A DNA stretch of 64,000 bases. Origin: Butyricimonas faecihominis (GTDB taxonomy: Bacteria; Bacteroidota; Bacteroidia; Bacteroidales; Marinifilaceae). The DNA is taken from assembly GCF_033096445.1 (NCBI RefSeq), contig NZ_AP028155.1:811880-875879 (forward strand), read 5' to 3'. Below are positions 28,641 through 37,958 of the stretch, piece after piece; position 1 is the stretch's first letter, and each line of letters begins with the position of its first letter. The notes beneath the pieces are model-generated. The model was not told the DNA's origin, made no database searches, and was given only the letters and a program-made list of their open reading frames with translations. The position numbers and the translations under genes were made by a program.

Positions 28641-30926
28641 ATGAATATGATATATAAAATAGCAAAGACCGAGTTACAGATGTTGTTCTATTCGCCTGTG
28701 GCTTGGCTGGTTTTGATTATATTTACGTTTCAATCGGGGATGATTTTCTCCGGGATGATTGAAATGATCGAGCGGGAACAGGCTATGGGGTATGACCCGC
28801 TATTTATCAGTTCTTCGCTTTTCAATCGACTGTTCTATAGCGTGCAAGATTATCTTTTCCTGTATATTCCTTTGCTGACGATGGGATTGGTCAGTCGGGA
28901 TCTGTCGGGTGGAACGATCAAGTTACTACATTCTTCGCCCATGACGAACACGCAGATTATTTTGGGAAAATTTCTTTCCATGATGATTTTTGCCTTGTTG
29001 TTAGTGGGGATATTTGTCGTTTACGTGATTTATTGCCTGTTCGTGGTGGAGAATTTCGATGTGTGCTATATTCTTACGGGGATTCTGGGCATTTATTTGC
29101 TGATATGTACGTATGCCTCGATCGGGTTGTTCATGTCGACGATTTCTTCTTACCAGATTATCGCGGCGGTGGGGACCTTTGTACTTTTGACTTTCTTGAA
29201 TTTCGTGAACGGCATTTGGCAGGATATTGATTTCGTGCGGGATGTTACGTTTTGGTTATCTCTTCGGGGACGAGCGGAGAGTTTCACGGGAGGATTGATT
29301 TCCAGCGAGGACGTGATTTATTTTATAATGGTTCCGGGGATGTTCCTTTGGTTCTCGATCATAAAGTTATCGTCCCGGGTAAGTCATAGTTCCAAGGGGC
29401 GGAATGCCATGAAGTACGTGGGTGTGTTTTTGGTGGTGGCTGTTGTTGGTTACTTGAGTTCCCGTCCTCATTTGATGGGATATGTTGACACGACTAGGGA
29501 AAAGAGCCGAACGTTGACCCCGAATAGTCAGGAGATCGTGAAAAAGTTGGAGGGAGGTCTGACAATTACAACTTATAGTAACTTGCTGGATGATGATTTT
29601 ATGAAAGCCATCCCCCGCTACCAGAATTACGATAAGAGTAATTTCCGGGAGTATATTCGTTTCAAGCCGGAAATTAAGATGGAATACGTGTATTACTATG
29701 ATTCGGTTCAAAACACGAGGAGAAGGGGATTTTTGGCTGATCTTCCTTTGGAAAAGAGGGCCCGGCAAATTGCTCACTCCCACAAAATCAAGTTTTCGAG
29801 GTATTTAAGTCCCGATCAGATTAAACAGGTTATTGATTTGACTCCGGAGGATAATCGTTTTGTCCGTCAGGTAACGAGGGAAAGTGGGGAGAAGATGTTC
29901 CTGAGGCAATTTGATGACATGATGCGTGATCCTTCCGAGGGGGAGATTTCGGCAGCCTTTAAACGGATGGTGATGGAGCTGCCCACGGTCGGGTTCCTGA
30001 CCGGACACGGGGAACGGGATATGAATCTTTATAGGGACCGGGATTATGCCTGTTTCGCACGTGATAAACGGTTTCGGTATGCTTTGTTGAACCAAGGGTT
30101 TGAGGTTCAAGAGGTGAACTTGAACGAGGATATTCCGACGTTAGTTAATATTCTGGTGATTGCCGATATGGCAAAATCCTTGACCGGGGAAGAGATGGAA
30201 CGTTTACAGCGGTATATTGACCGGGGTGGAAATTTGTTTATCGTGGGTGATCCGAATAGCCGGGAGTACATGAACCCGTTGACGCAACTCTTCGGCGTGG
30301 AGTTCATGGAAGGGGTACTGGTGAAACCGACGGAGAATTTCCAGCCTGATTTGGTTATGTCCCGGCCGACAGCTGGAGCTTTGGAATTATCGTATTTCTA
30401 CGAGACAATGGATAGCTGGAAAATGAGTGCTGTTATGCCGGGTGTTGCCGGATTGAAATATGCCGAGGATAAGGGGTTCAAGGTGACCCCGGTGTTGCAA
30501 ACCGATACTCTTGGAGTGTGGAACGAGTTGGAAACGACGAACTTTATAGATGATACGGTTCGCTTTAATCCCGCAGTTGGGGAGGTAGAACAGTTATACA
30601 CGACGGCAGTAGCTCTGGTCCGTCCGATGGGAGGTCGGGAACAAAAGATCGTGATACTGGGTGATGCGGATTGCATCAGTAACGTGGAACTTTTCAAATC
30701 CCGCGAAGAGATTGAATCCGGTAATTTTTACATTATCCTAGGTTCTTTTGCTTGGCTTTCAGACGGGGAGGCTCCCGTGGATGTGCGTCGTCCGAAGTCG
30801 ATTGATAACCGTTTGTTCTTGGGAAAGACGGGGGTAAAGGTGACGGATATTTTATTCAAATGGTTTATCCCGATTGTTCTGCTGATAGGTGCGATTTTCG
30901 TGGCCATCAGGAGAAGAGGAAGATAA
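28641..30926 (+). CDS. GldF-GldG fusion: ABC-2 permease with auxiliary domain, copy 2
   Basis: A 761-residue paralogue of the preceding protein, sharing the opening IYKIAKTELQMLFYSPVAW, the permease part, GFLTGHGERD, YIDRGGNLFIVGDP and the end IRRRGR. The pair most likely forms a heterodimeric exporter with the GldA-like ATPase. The two copies have diverged considerably in the periplasmic half, so the duplication is old. A candidate sigma-dependent promoter begins 17 bp after its stop, before the FecR gene. Confidence 0.87.
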   Translation: MNMIYKIAKTELQMLFYSPVAWLVLIIFTFQSGMIFSGMIEMIEREQAMGYDPLFISSSLFNRLFYSVQDYLFLYIPLLTMGLVSRDLSGGTIKLLHSSPMTNTQIILGKFLSMMIFALLLVGIFVVYVIYCLFVVENFDVCYILTGILGIYLLICTYASIGLFMSTISSYQIIAAVGTFVLLTFLNFVNGIWQDIDFVRDVTFWLSLRGRAESFTGGLISSEDVIYFIMVPGMFLWFSIIKLSSRVSHSSKGRNAMKYVGVFLVVAVVGYLSSRPHLMGYVDTTREKSRTLTPNSQEIVKKLEGGLTITTYSNLLDDDFMKAIPRYQNYDKSNFREYIRFKPEIKMEYVYYYDSVQNTRRRGFLADLPLEKRARQIAHSHKIKFSRYLSPDQIKQVIDLTPEDNRFVRQVTRESGEKMFLRQFDDMMRDPSEGEISAAFKRMVMELPTVGFLTGHGERDMNLYRDRDYACFARDKRFRYALLNQGFEVQEVNLNEDIPTLVNILVIADMAKSLTGEEMERLQRYIDRGGNLFIVGDPNSREYMNPLTQLFGVEFMEGVLVKPTENFQPDLVMSRPTAGALELSYFYETMDSWKMSAVMPGVAGLKYAEDKGFKVTPVLQTDTLGVWNELETTNFIDDTVRFNPAVGEVEQLYTTAVALVRPMGGREQKIVILGDADCISNVELFKSREEIESGNFYIILGSFAWLSDGEAPVDVRRPKSIDNRLFLGKTGVKVTDILFKWFIPIVLLIGAIFVAIRRRGR

Positions 30927-30942
30927 TTTTCTTGGAAAAAGT

Positions 30943-30969
30943 AGTACCAATTTGTGTTTCAAGTATTCT
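30943..30969 (+). promoter_or_regulatory. Candidate ECF-sigma promoter before the locus B FecR gene
   Basis: AGTACC (30943-30948), 14-nt spacer, GTATTCT (30963-30969). The spacer shares TTTCA before the -10-like element with the copy at 25313. Only 10 bp separate it from the FecR start codon. Confidence 0.55.
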
Positions 30970-30979
30970 TTAAATAGTT

Positions 30980-32167
30980 ATGAGTATAGATAGCATACAT
31001 ATCATATTGGATTTGATTCTGAAATCTTGGGCAGGGACGCTCACGCAACCGGAAGAAGAACGGTTGAACGAGTTGCTGGAGGACCCGGAGTGGGCACGGC
31101 TGAAACAGGATTTGGAAGATGATCGTTTTATCATGGGACGTTTTAAAGAATACGAGAAATACGATAAGATTGCCGATTTTTCATGTTTCTTGAAACGAAT
31201 CCGCAAACATAAGAAACGGAGGGTGTTGACCGCAAGTGTCCGCCGTACGATTTACGTGGCGGCCTCTTTACTTGTTTTTGTCATGGCCGGTGGCGTGTGG
31301 TGGTCGGAACGGACAGCGATGATTTCCCCGGAAGAGGGGCGGGAAATCGTGATAGAGACGACGATTGATCGGAATAGTGTACGGTTAATTTTGGGGGATA
31401 ACCGGATGATTCCGTTGACTCATAAAAACGAGGCTATCGTGTTAGGCATGAGGGGTATATTACATTCTGAGGGCCTGAGAACTTTGAATTACAAGTACGT
31501 GAAGAGTGATTCTCTCGAAAACGTGTCCGAGTACCACACGTTGATTGTGCCGAAGGGAGAAAGGCAGAAGGTTATTTTTTCTGATAGTAGCTGGGTGATA
31601 CTGAACGCGCAGTCAACCATGAAATACCCGGTGGCGTTCCGTGGGGAAGAGAGAAAAGTGTACGTGGAGGGAGAGGCCTATTTTGAGGTGACAAGAGATG
31701 AGGAACACCCGTTTATCGTGTCGGTCAAGAATTTTGACGTGCGGGTGCTGGGAACCAGCTTTAACGTGATGAGTTATGATGATGAATTTGCATCGAGTGT
31801 TACTTTGTTATCCGGGAAAGTGGAAACGACTTCCGGGCATGATACGGTTCGGTTGTCACCGGGCGAGCAAGTGTCGATAACAAGTGATAACCGGATGACG
31901 GTTCAAAAAACAGATATAAATGTCGTAGTGTCATGGATGGATGGAAAATTCGGTTTTAGTAACGAAAGACTGGATGTGATCATGAGGAAGATTTGTCGTT
32001 GGTACGATGTGGAAGTACTGTATGCGGTTCCGGGAATCAGAGAACGTCGCTTTACCGGGGCGCCTGCAAATAATATGCCGTTGAAAGAGCTGTTGGAGGC
32101 ATTAAGTACCACGACAAATCTACAATTCTCTTTACAGGATGGAGTGATAACCATTAAACAAAATTAG
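30980..32167 (+). CDS. FecR family anti-sigma factor of locus B
   Basis: A 395-residue inner-membrane regulator. A cytoplasmic part (1-85) is followed by a membrane helix (about 89-107), then a periplasmic FecR domain with VPKGERQKVIFSDSSWVILN and EGEAYFEVTRDEEHPF, and a C-terminal DUF4974 domain ending in GVITIKQN. No sigma gene lies directly upstream; the likely partner is the sigma factor at the far end of the locus (39987). If the motif at 30943-30969 is the promoter, the mRNA would start almost at the ATG, so it could be leaderless or the motif could be an operator. The next in-frame Met is far inside the protein. Confidence 0.9.
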   Translation: MSIDSIHIILDLILKSWAGTLTQPEEERLNELLEDPEWARLKQDLEDDRFIMGRFKEYEKYDKIADFSCFLKRIRKHKKRRVLTASVRRTIYVAASLLVFVMAGGVWWSERTAMISPEEGREIVIETTIDRNSVRLILGDNRMIPLTHKNEAIVLGMRGILHSEGLRTLNYKYVKSDSLENVSEYHTLIVPKGERQKVIFSDSSWVILNAQSTMKYPVAFRGEERKVYVEGEAYFEVTRDEEHPFIVSVKNFDVRVLGTSFNVMSYDDEFASSVTLLSGKVETTSGHDTVRLSPGEQVSITSDNRMTVQKTDINVVVSWMDGKFGFSNERLDVIMRKICRWYDVEVLYAVPGIRERRFTGAPANNMPLKELLEALSTTTNLQFSLQDGVITIKQN

Positions 32168-32210
32168 AACACGTAAGAAATTAACATTTAAACATGAATT
32201 AATAGAATCA

Positions 32211-32240
32211 TAGGTATTCTAAATGGGAGAAGTATACCTA
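32211..32240 (+). promoter_or_regulatory. TAGGTAT / ATACCTA dyad before SusC of locus B
   Basis: Perfect 7-bp arms 16 nt apart, in the 173-bp gap between FecR and SusC. The left arm includes GTATTCT as in the two candidate promoters of this locus, but no AGTACC lies 14 nt before it (ATGAAT instead). Confidence 0.4.
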
Positions 32241-32340
32241 CTAACTAATCTACGAACTGTGGTGAAACCCGTGCGGGAGATCGTAATGGGATATGATGTC
32301 AAGCAAGGTTTCATCCTTATGAAAATTAAAACTGATCTAT

Positions 32341-35300
32341 ATGAAAAAGAAGAAGTCTAATCTATCTGCAAAACGCGGGAGAGTTGGCACGTTGTTGATG
32401 CTGGTGATCCTGTTGCAGTCCTTTGGAATCGGAGTCAGTCGGGCGCAGTCGAACGATGAGCCGAGATTGACCGTGGAGTTCAACGAAACTCCCTTTATAG
32501 ACGTGATCAATTACATTAAGCGTCACACGAAGTTTGATTTCCTTTATAATAACGAGGAGGTGCAGAAGATTCCGGCCGTGACACATTCTTTCAAATCTGT
32601 TCCGGCGTCACAGGTGCTTCAAGCCTGTTTAGAGGGAACGGAATATACTTTCCGCTTGTTTCAGAATATGATCGTGATCCAAAAGCGGCAGAAGACATTA
32701 GAGCCTGTTAGTGTTCGGGGAAAGGTGTTGGACGAGAAGGGAATGACTTTACCCGGTGCCACGGTAATCGTGAAGGGAACGAGTATCGGGGGAAGCACAA
32801 ATGATCAGGGAATGTTCGTGTTCAGTTTGCCCAAGATGGATACGATTTATCTGTTGGTGAGTTTCGTGGGAATGGAAACTCAAGAGGTTGCGATCACGAA
32901 CTTTACGCGGGAAGTAGTGGTACGCATGAAATTTGACACGAAAGAGGTGGAAGAAGTGGTCGTAACCGGTTACGGTAATGTACGGAAAACGAGCTTCACG
33001 GGTAATTCGGTGACGGTTTCCCGGGATGAACTGTTGAAAGTTTCCAAAACGAATGTCATGAAGGCTTTGGAGGTGTATGATCCTTCGTTCCGGGTGAAGA
33101 CCAATAATCAATGGGGGTCCGACCCGAATGCCTTGCCGGAAATGCAGATCCGGGGACAATCGAGTATCGGGGTGAAGGATTTGGACCGCAACACGCTTTC
33201 CAAATCTGCCTTGGAGAATAATCCCAACCTACCGATTTTTATCATGGATAATTTCGAGACCACGATACAAAAAGTGTATGACATGGACCCGAACCGTATC
33301 GAGAGTATAACGATACTCAAAGATGCGGCGGCGACAGCGTTGTACGGTTCTCGGGCAGCCAATGGCGTGGTGGTCATCACGACGGTAGCCCCCAAATCGG
33401 GGGAAGTGCGGGTGACTTACAACATGGTTGGGACAATCTCAATGCCTAACTTGAATGATTATAACCTGATGAATGCCCGTCAGAAACTAGAGGCAGAAGT
33501 GGCATCCGGCATGTACGATGGGGAAGGAGAGGATTTTTGGATACAAAAAATGAGAATTGAAGAATACCAAGGGAAACTGAAAAACGTACGGGAAGGAGTA
33601 AACACCTATTGGTTGGCGAAACCCTTGCGTACGGAATTTAACCATAAACATAGTTTGTATCTAGAAGGGGGAAACGAGGAATTCCGTTACGGGATTGATT
33701 TAGGGTGTAATAACGAGAACGGGGTCATGAAAGGATCTTACCGGGATCGTATCGATGCCGGATTCTCGATTTACTACACGACTTCGAAAGTACAGGTGAG
33801 TAATTATATCAGTTATGGCGTGACAAAAGAGAAGGAATCACCTTACGGGGAATTTTCGCAATATACCAAGATGTTACCCTACGAGCGCTACAAGGATGAC
33901 GACGGTAAAATGTTGCGTATTTTACAATGGTCGCGGGTATTGGATTTCGAACCGTACAACCCATTATACGAGGCCGATTTGGGTAATTTTGACAAGGGGC
34001 AAACTAACGTGCTGGTCGAAAACTTGAGCGTGAACTGGTTTATCAAGCCTACTTTCTGGGTAAAAGGAGAGTTGGGTATCAGTCATTCAACGGGTAAGCG
34101 GGAGGCTTTTATTGATCCTTTATCCGTTAAAAATAACTTGGAATATGGTGATGACCGAACTAATGTGGGGAGTTTAACATTAACGAACACGGAATATACC
34201 TCGTGGGAGGGGAAACTGGCTATTTCCTATAATGAATCGATCAATAATCATAACATCAATGTCGGGGGTGGATTGGAAGTAAAAACGACACGCAGGCGCA
34301 CGAATACCGGAACTTATAAAGGGTTCCAGTCTGCCGAATTTTCTTCACCCGAATTTGCCCGGTCGATGCCTTATAAACCTAGTTTTCAAGAAGTGCAAAC
34401 TCGTCTATTCGGTATGTTCGCTCGCTTGAACTACTCGTATCAAGACATATACCTTCTGGATGCATCCCTTCGAATTGACGGTTCTTCCGAGTTCGGTTCC
34501 GACAAACGTTACGCTCCTTTCTTTTCAGGAGGTTTGGGATTGAATATTCACAAGTACGATTTCATGGAGAAATACGGTTTTATCAATCACCTGAAAGTGC
34601 GTGGTTCCTTCGGGCAAACGGGTAAGGTGAATTTCGCCCCATACGCGGCCGTTCCTACTCACGAGATTGATATTGACGAATGGTATATTTCCGGTCCGGC
34701 AGCAAGCTTGATGACAACCCGCGGGAATAGGGATCTGAAATGGGAAAAGACCAATAAATTCGATGTCGGTTTCGAGTTGGGTTTATTGAAGAATCTACTT
34801 TACCTTGAGTTTTCATGGTACAATGAAATCACGAACGGCCTGATCACCGATGTCACCTTGCCAAGTTCCACGGGATTCAAGACATACAAGAGTAACATGG
34901 GAAAAGTCGAGAACAAAGGATTCGAGATTCAATTCCGAAGCGATTTACTCAGCACGGCAGATTGGTACGTGGCCGTCTTTGCCAACTTGGCGCACAACAC
35001 GAACAAGATAAAGAAAATATCCGATGCCTTGAAGGCTTATAATGATGCGGTGAACGAGTATTACAACCAAGAAATCGAAAGTCTCTGGGACAAGGACAAT
35101 CCAAACCTGAACCGGGTGATGACGAAATACGAGGAAGGGCAATCCCTTTCCGCAAAGTACGGGTTGAAATCCCTTGGAATAGACCCTGCGAACGGTCAGG
35201 AACTCTACGTGTACCGGGATGGAACGGTAAGTTACGACTGGAGCGCGACAGAGATGCGGAATATCGGGGATGAAATGCCTTGGGGTACCGGTTCTTTCGG

Positions 35301-35733
35301 TGTGAATTTACGGTGGAAGAACATCACGTTCAGTACCAGTTTCCTGTATGAATTCGGTGGCGATTTCTATAACGAGACGTTGATAGACAAGGTGGAAAAT
35401 GCCAAGATCGAGGAATATAACGTGGATCGTCGTGCCATGAGCCAGCGTTGGAAGAAATTCGGGGATGTGGTCATGTACAAGGATATTAAGGATAATACAC
35501 AGACTACCGATCCGACTTCCCGTTTTATGCAGAGGAATAACGTGTTGAGTTGGAATTCCATGACGATTGGTTACGAGCTGGACCGGGAGATGTTGAAACG
35601 GATCGGGATAGAGAATATCCGGATTGAAGTCGGAACGAACGATCTGTGGCGGCTTTCCACGGTGAAGGCTGAAAGAGGTTTAAGTTACCCGTATGCGAAC
35701 TCGGTAAATTTTTCCGTGAATGTTAGATTCTAA
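32341..35733 (+). CDS. SusC/RagA TonB-dependent transporter with STN domain (locus B)
   Basis: A 1130-residue outer-membrane transporter with signal peptide (to about residue 36), STN domain (about 40-118), carboxypeptidase-regulatory-like domain (about 125-200, VRGKVLDEKGMTLPGATV), a plug beginning at EVVVTGYG and a barrel ending in NFSVNVRF. The STN domain should signal to the FecR protein upstream. Its barrel differs strongly from that of the locus A SusC, so a different ligand is expected. The SusD gene starts just after its stop. GC content is visibly higher than in the locus A copy. Confidence 0.93.
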   Translation: MKKKKSNLSAKRGRVGTLLMLVILLQSFGIGVSRAQSNDEPRLTVEFNETPFIDVINYIKRHTKFDFLYNNEEVQKIPAVTHSFKSVPASQVLQACLEGTEYTFRLFQNMIVIQKRQKTLEPVSVRGKVLDEKGMTLPGATVIVKGTSIGGSTNDQGMFVFSLPKMDTIYLLVSFVGMETQEVAITNFTREVVVRMKFDTKEVEEVVVTGYGNVRKTSFTGNSVTVSRDELLKVSKTNVMKALEVYDPSFRVKTNNQWGSDPNALPEMQIRGQSSIGVKDLDRNTLSKSALENNPNLPIFIMDNFETTIQKVYDMDPNRIESITILKDAAATALYGSRAANGVVVITTVAPKSGEVRVTYNMVGTISMPNLNDYNLMNARQKLEAEVASGMYDGEGEDFWIQKMRIEEYQGKLKNVREGVNTYWLAKPLRTEFNHKHSLYLEGGNEEFRYGIDLGCNNENGVMKGSYRDRIDAGFSIYYTTSKVQVSNYISYGVTKEKESPYGEFSQYTKMLPYERYKDDDGKMLRILQWSRVLDFEPYNPLYEADLGNFDKGQTNVLVENLSVNWFIKPTFWVKGELGISHSTGKREAFIDPLSVKNNLEYGDDRTNVGSLTLTNTEYTSWEGKLAISYNESINNHNINVGGGLEVKTTRRRTNTGTYKGFQSAEFSSPEFARSMPYKPSFQEVQTRLFGMFARLNYSYQDIYLLDASLRIDGSSEFGSDKRYAPFFSGGLGLNIHKYDFMEKYGFINHLKVRGSFGQTGKVNFAPYAAVPTHEIDIDEWYISGPAASLMTTRGNRDLKWEKTNKFDVGFELGLLKNLLYLEFSWYNEITNGLITDVTLPSSTGFKTYKSNMGKVENKGFEIQFRSDLLSTADWYVAVFANLAHNTNKIKKISDALKAYNDAVNEYYNQEIESLWDKDNPNLNRVMTKYEEGQSLSAKYGLKSLGIDPANGQELYVYRDGTVSYDWSATEMRNIGDEMPWGTGSFGVNLRWKNITFSTSFLYEFGGDFYNETLIDKVENAKIEEYNVDRRAMSQRWKKFGDVVMYKDIKDNTQTTDPTSRFMQRNNVLSWNSMTIGYELDREMLKRIGIENIRIEVGTNDLWRLSTVKAERGLSYPYANSVNFSVNVRF

Positions 35734-35746
35734 TCGAATTAAAACT

Positions 35747-37219
35747 ATGAACATGAAAACAATAAGATATATCATGGGACTTTTCCTGTTTTTTACCTTA
35801 ACCTCCTGTAATGATTGGTTCGAGGTAAGCCCGGAAACCCAAGTGAGTAGTGATGACCTTTACGAGAAGGGAAACGGTTTCCGGATGCAGGTGAACGGTT
35901 TGTATAAAAGTTTGGGGAGTAGTAGCCTGTATGCCCAAGAATTAACGTGGGGTTTCCTAGATGTTCTGGGGCAGTACTACATCCGGCAGAATTTAGATAA
36001 CGCTTACCAAGAGGTGAATGATCGCCAGTACGAAAATGCCAATGTCCTACCGATAATCGACGGGATTTGGTCGGGAATGTACAAGGTTATTGCCGATTGC
36101 AACAATATTATCGAACACGTGGATAAAGCCTCCAACAGTATTTTCGAGCTTGGTGAACCCGAACGGTTGAAAATACGGGGAGAGGCTCTTGCCGTGCGGG
36201 CATTTGTTCATTTCGATTTGCTTCGGCTTTTTGCCCCGGCTCCCGCGGTGAATGAAAATGGCTCGTGGATTCCTTACGTGACCAGCTCGGAGTCCGTGAT
36301 TAATAATAAATTGACCGTAAAACAAGTATTGGAAAACGTGGAGCGTGATTTACTAGAGGCTCATACGTGTATGGTTCCGTGGGATTCGGCCATCGTTTAT
36401 AGTGATTATTATGACGAGGAAGTTATCCGGATATGGCATATCATGGAACGTTTTTGGACGGATTGGAATACCGAAAGTGAAATCGCAGAATTCTTCGGTC
36501 ACCAACGTTCTCGCATGAATATGGCATCCATACGGGGAATATTGGCACGCGTGTATTCCTACATGGGAGAGAAAAAGAAAGCGTACGATGCCATCGAGGA
36601 GGCATTCGCAATGGGCGGTAAGTGGGAACCGTGGGGATTTGAGAACATGGACTGGCTTGAGCCGGGGTATGGTCGCCTGTTGAGTGATGTGGTTTTTAAT
36701 GTTTATAATACTCGTGCGGGAGATATAAATGCCCCGTTTATGACGGCCGAACGGCCGCTTTATATACGTAATGTTTATGATTTATTCCCGGCACAGCATC
36801 AGATAGACGGTCGGTTTGAGCGTTTGCTCAGTATGTTGAGCGGAAATTACTTGTCTATCAAGAGTAAAAAAGGGAATAATGATGTTGCATATCTTCCTAT
36901 TTTACGCAAGAGCGAATTGTATTACATCAAGGGTGAGTACTTGGCATCTATCGGGCAAATAAGCGAGGCCGTGGACTTGCTCAGGGAAATCAGAAGTGCC
37001 CGCGGGGATATATCTTTGGATGATCTGAACATGATCTCCACCGAAGCCGGGTACATTCAAGCCATGCTGACCGATGCCCGGAAGGAGTTCATCGGTGAGG
37101 GACAATCATTCTACTTGTTCAAACGCTTGAACCTGCCTGTTTTTGACGGGATACAGAATATTGATTTCCGTGACCAGTATGCGCTGCCTGTTCCTAAAAG
37201 CGAGGAAGTGGTCTTTTAG
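35747..37219 (+). CDS. RagB/SusD family surface lipoprotein (locus B)
   Basis: About 490 residues, with lipobox LTSC followed by NDWFEVSPETQ, the usual start of SusD proteins. Helical TPR-like parts include AVRAFVHFDLLRLFAP. The C-terminal region has ARKEFIGEGQSFYLFKRLNLP, a variant of the common SusD end motif. It should form the lid of the SusC transporter upstream. The open frame reaches back to 35720 inside the SusC gene; ATG 35747 or 35753 places the signal peptide correctly. Confidence 0.9.
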   Translation: MNMKTIRYIMGLFLFFTLTSCNDWFEVSPETQVSSDDLYEKGNGFRMQVNGLYKSLGSSSLYAQELTWGFLDVLGQYYIRQNLDNAYQEVNDRQYENANVLPIIDGIWSGMYKVIADCNNIIEHVDKASNSIFELGEPERLKIRGEALAVRAFVHFDLLRLFAPAPAVNENGSWIPYVTSSESVINNKLTVKQVLENVERDLLEAHTCMVPWDSAIVYSDYYDEEVIRIWHIMERFWTDWNTESEIAEFFGHQRSRMNMASIRGILARVYSYMGEKKKAYDAIEEAFAMGGKWEPWGFENMDWLEPGYGRLLSDVVFNVYNTRAGDINAPFMTAERPLYIRNVYDLFPAQHQIDGRFERLLSMLSGNYLSIKSKKGNNDVAYLPILRKSELYYIKGEYLASIGQISEAVDLLREIRSARGDISLDDLNMISTEAGYIQAMLTDARKEFIGEGQSFYLFKRLNLPVFDGIQNIDFRDQYALPVPKSEEVVF

Positions 37220-37242
37220 AATTTGTAAACCTAAAAAAGTAA

Positions 37243-37944
37243 ATGAAGATGAGATACATAATTATAATTCTCGTGACCATGTGCGTTTTCACGGCTTGTT
37301 CCGAGGATAAGTTCACGACTTACGATTCGACGAGGTACCTGTATTTTGCGAAAGGAATAACGGCCGATAGTATCACCGAGTCTTTTTTCTTCTACCCGGA
37401 CGAGACCACGCATGATATTCGGTTGGAGCTATTGTTTGCCGGGGATCCGGTGACGGAGGCCATGACCTACCGCGTTGACGTGGATGAGAGCCTGACTACC
37501 GCCGTGAAAGGAACGGATTTCGATTTCGAATCGGAGAGAACGTGGCCGGTGGGTAAGGAGCGGGACACGCTTGTGTTGAAATTGATCAAAACGCCAAAAC
37601 TCGATAACCAGATGTTTCGGGTAGTACTAAAAGTCACTCCGACAACTAATTTCGAAGTCGGCCCGACCAAGAATGCCCGTAGCCAGCGGGTGATTTTTAC
37701 CTCTAAGGCGATTGCCCCGGCGTGGTGGGATGCCCATATCACGCAGTACTACCTTGGTGATTATAGTGATGCAAAGTATGCCGAGTTCATCGAGGCTACC
37801 GGCATTAGCGATATGACGAACTTCGGGCCTACCGAATTAAGGTATTACGCCTTGAAATTAAAATACCACTTGCTGGAATTGAAGAATGGCGGGAATCCGG
37901 TCATGGATGGTGACGTGGAAATGAGTGTTCCTATTGTTGGATAA
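37243..37944 (+). CDS. DUF4843 lipoprotein
   Basis: A 233-residue lipoprotein (VFTAC, Cys near residue 18). It matches the DUF4843 family, in which SRYLYFAKG-like starts and the pattern VGKERDTLVLKL are usual; the fold is probably beta-sandwich. Such proteins are encoded with SusCD pairs and PKD-like lipoproteins and probably form part of the surface assembly that binds the ligand. It lies 23 bp after SusD and 14 bp before the PKD-like gene. Function is otherwise unknown. Confidence 0.82.
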   Translation: MKMRYIIIILVTMCVFTACSEDKFTTYDSTRYLYFAKGITADSITESFFFYPDETTHDIRLELLFAGDPVTEAMTYRVDVDESLTTAVKGTDFDFESERTWPVGKERDTLVLKLIKTPKLDNQMFRVVLKVTPTTNFEVGPTKNARSQRVIFTSKAIAPAWWDAHITQYYLGDYSDAKYAEFIEATGISDMTNFGPTELRYYALKLKYHLLELKNGGNPVMDGDVEMSVPIVG

Positions 37945-37958
37945 ATAAAACAAATGTC

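Noticed and set aside
25389-30926. Gliding motility cluster
   Set aside because: Only GldA, GldF and GldG-like parts are present; no other gliding or type IX secretion gene is in the window.
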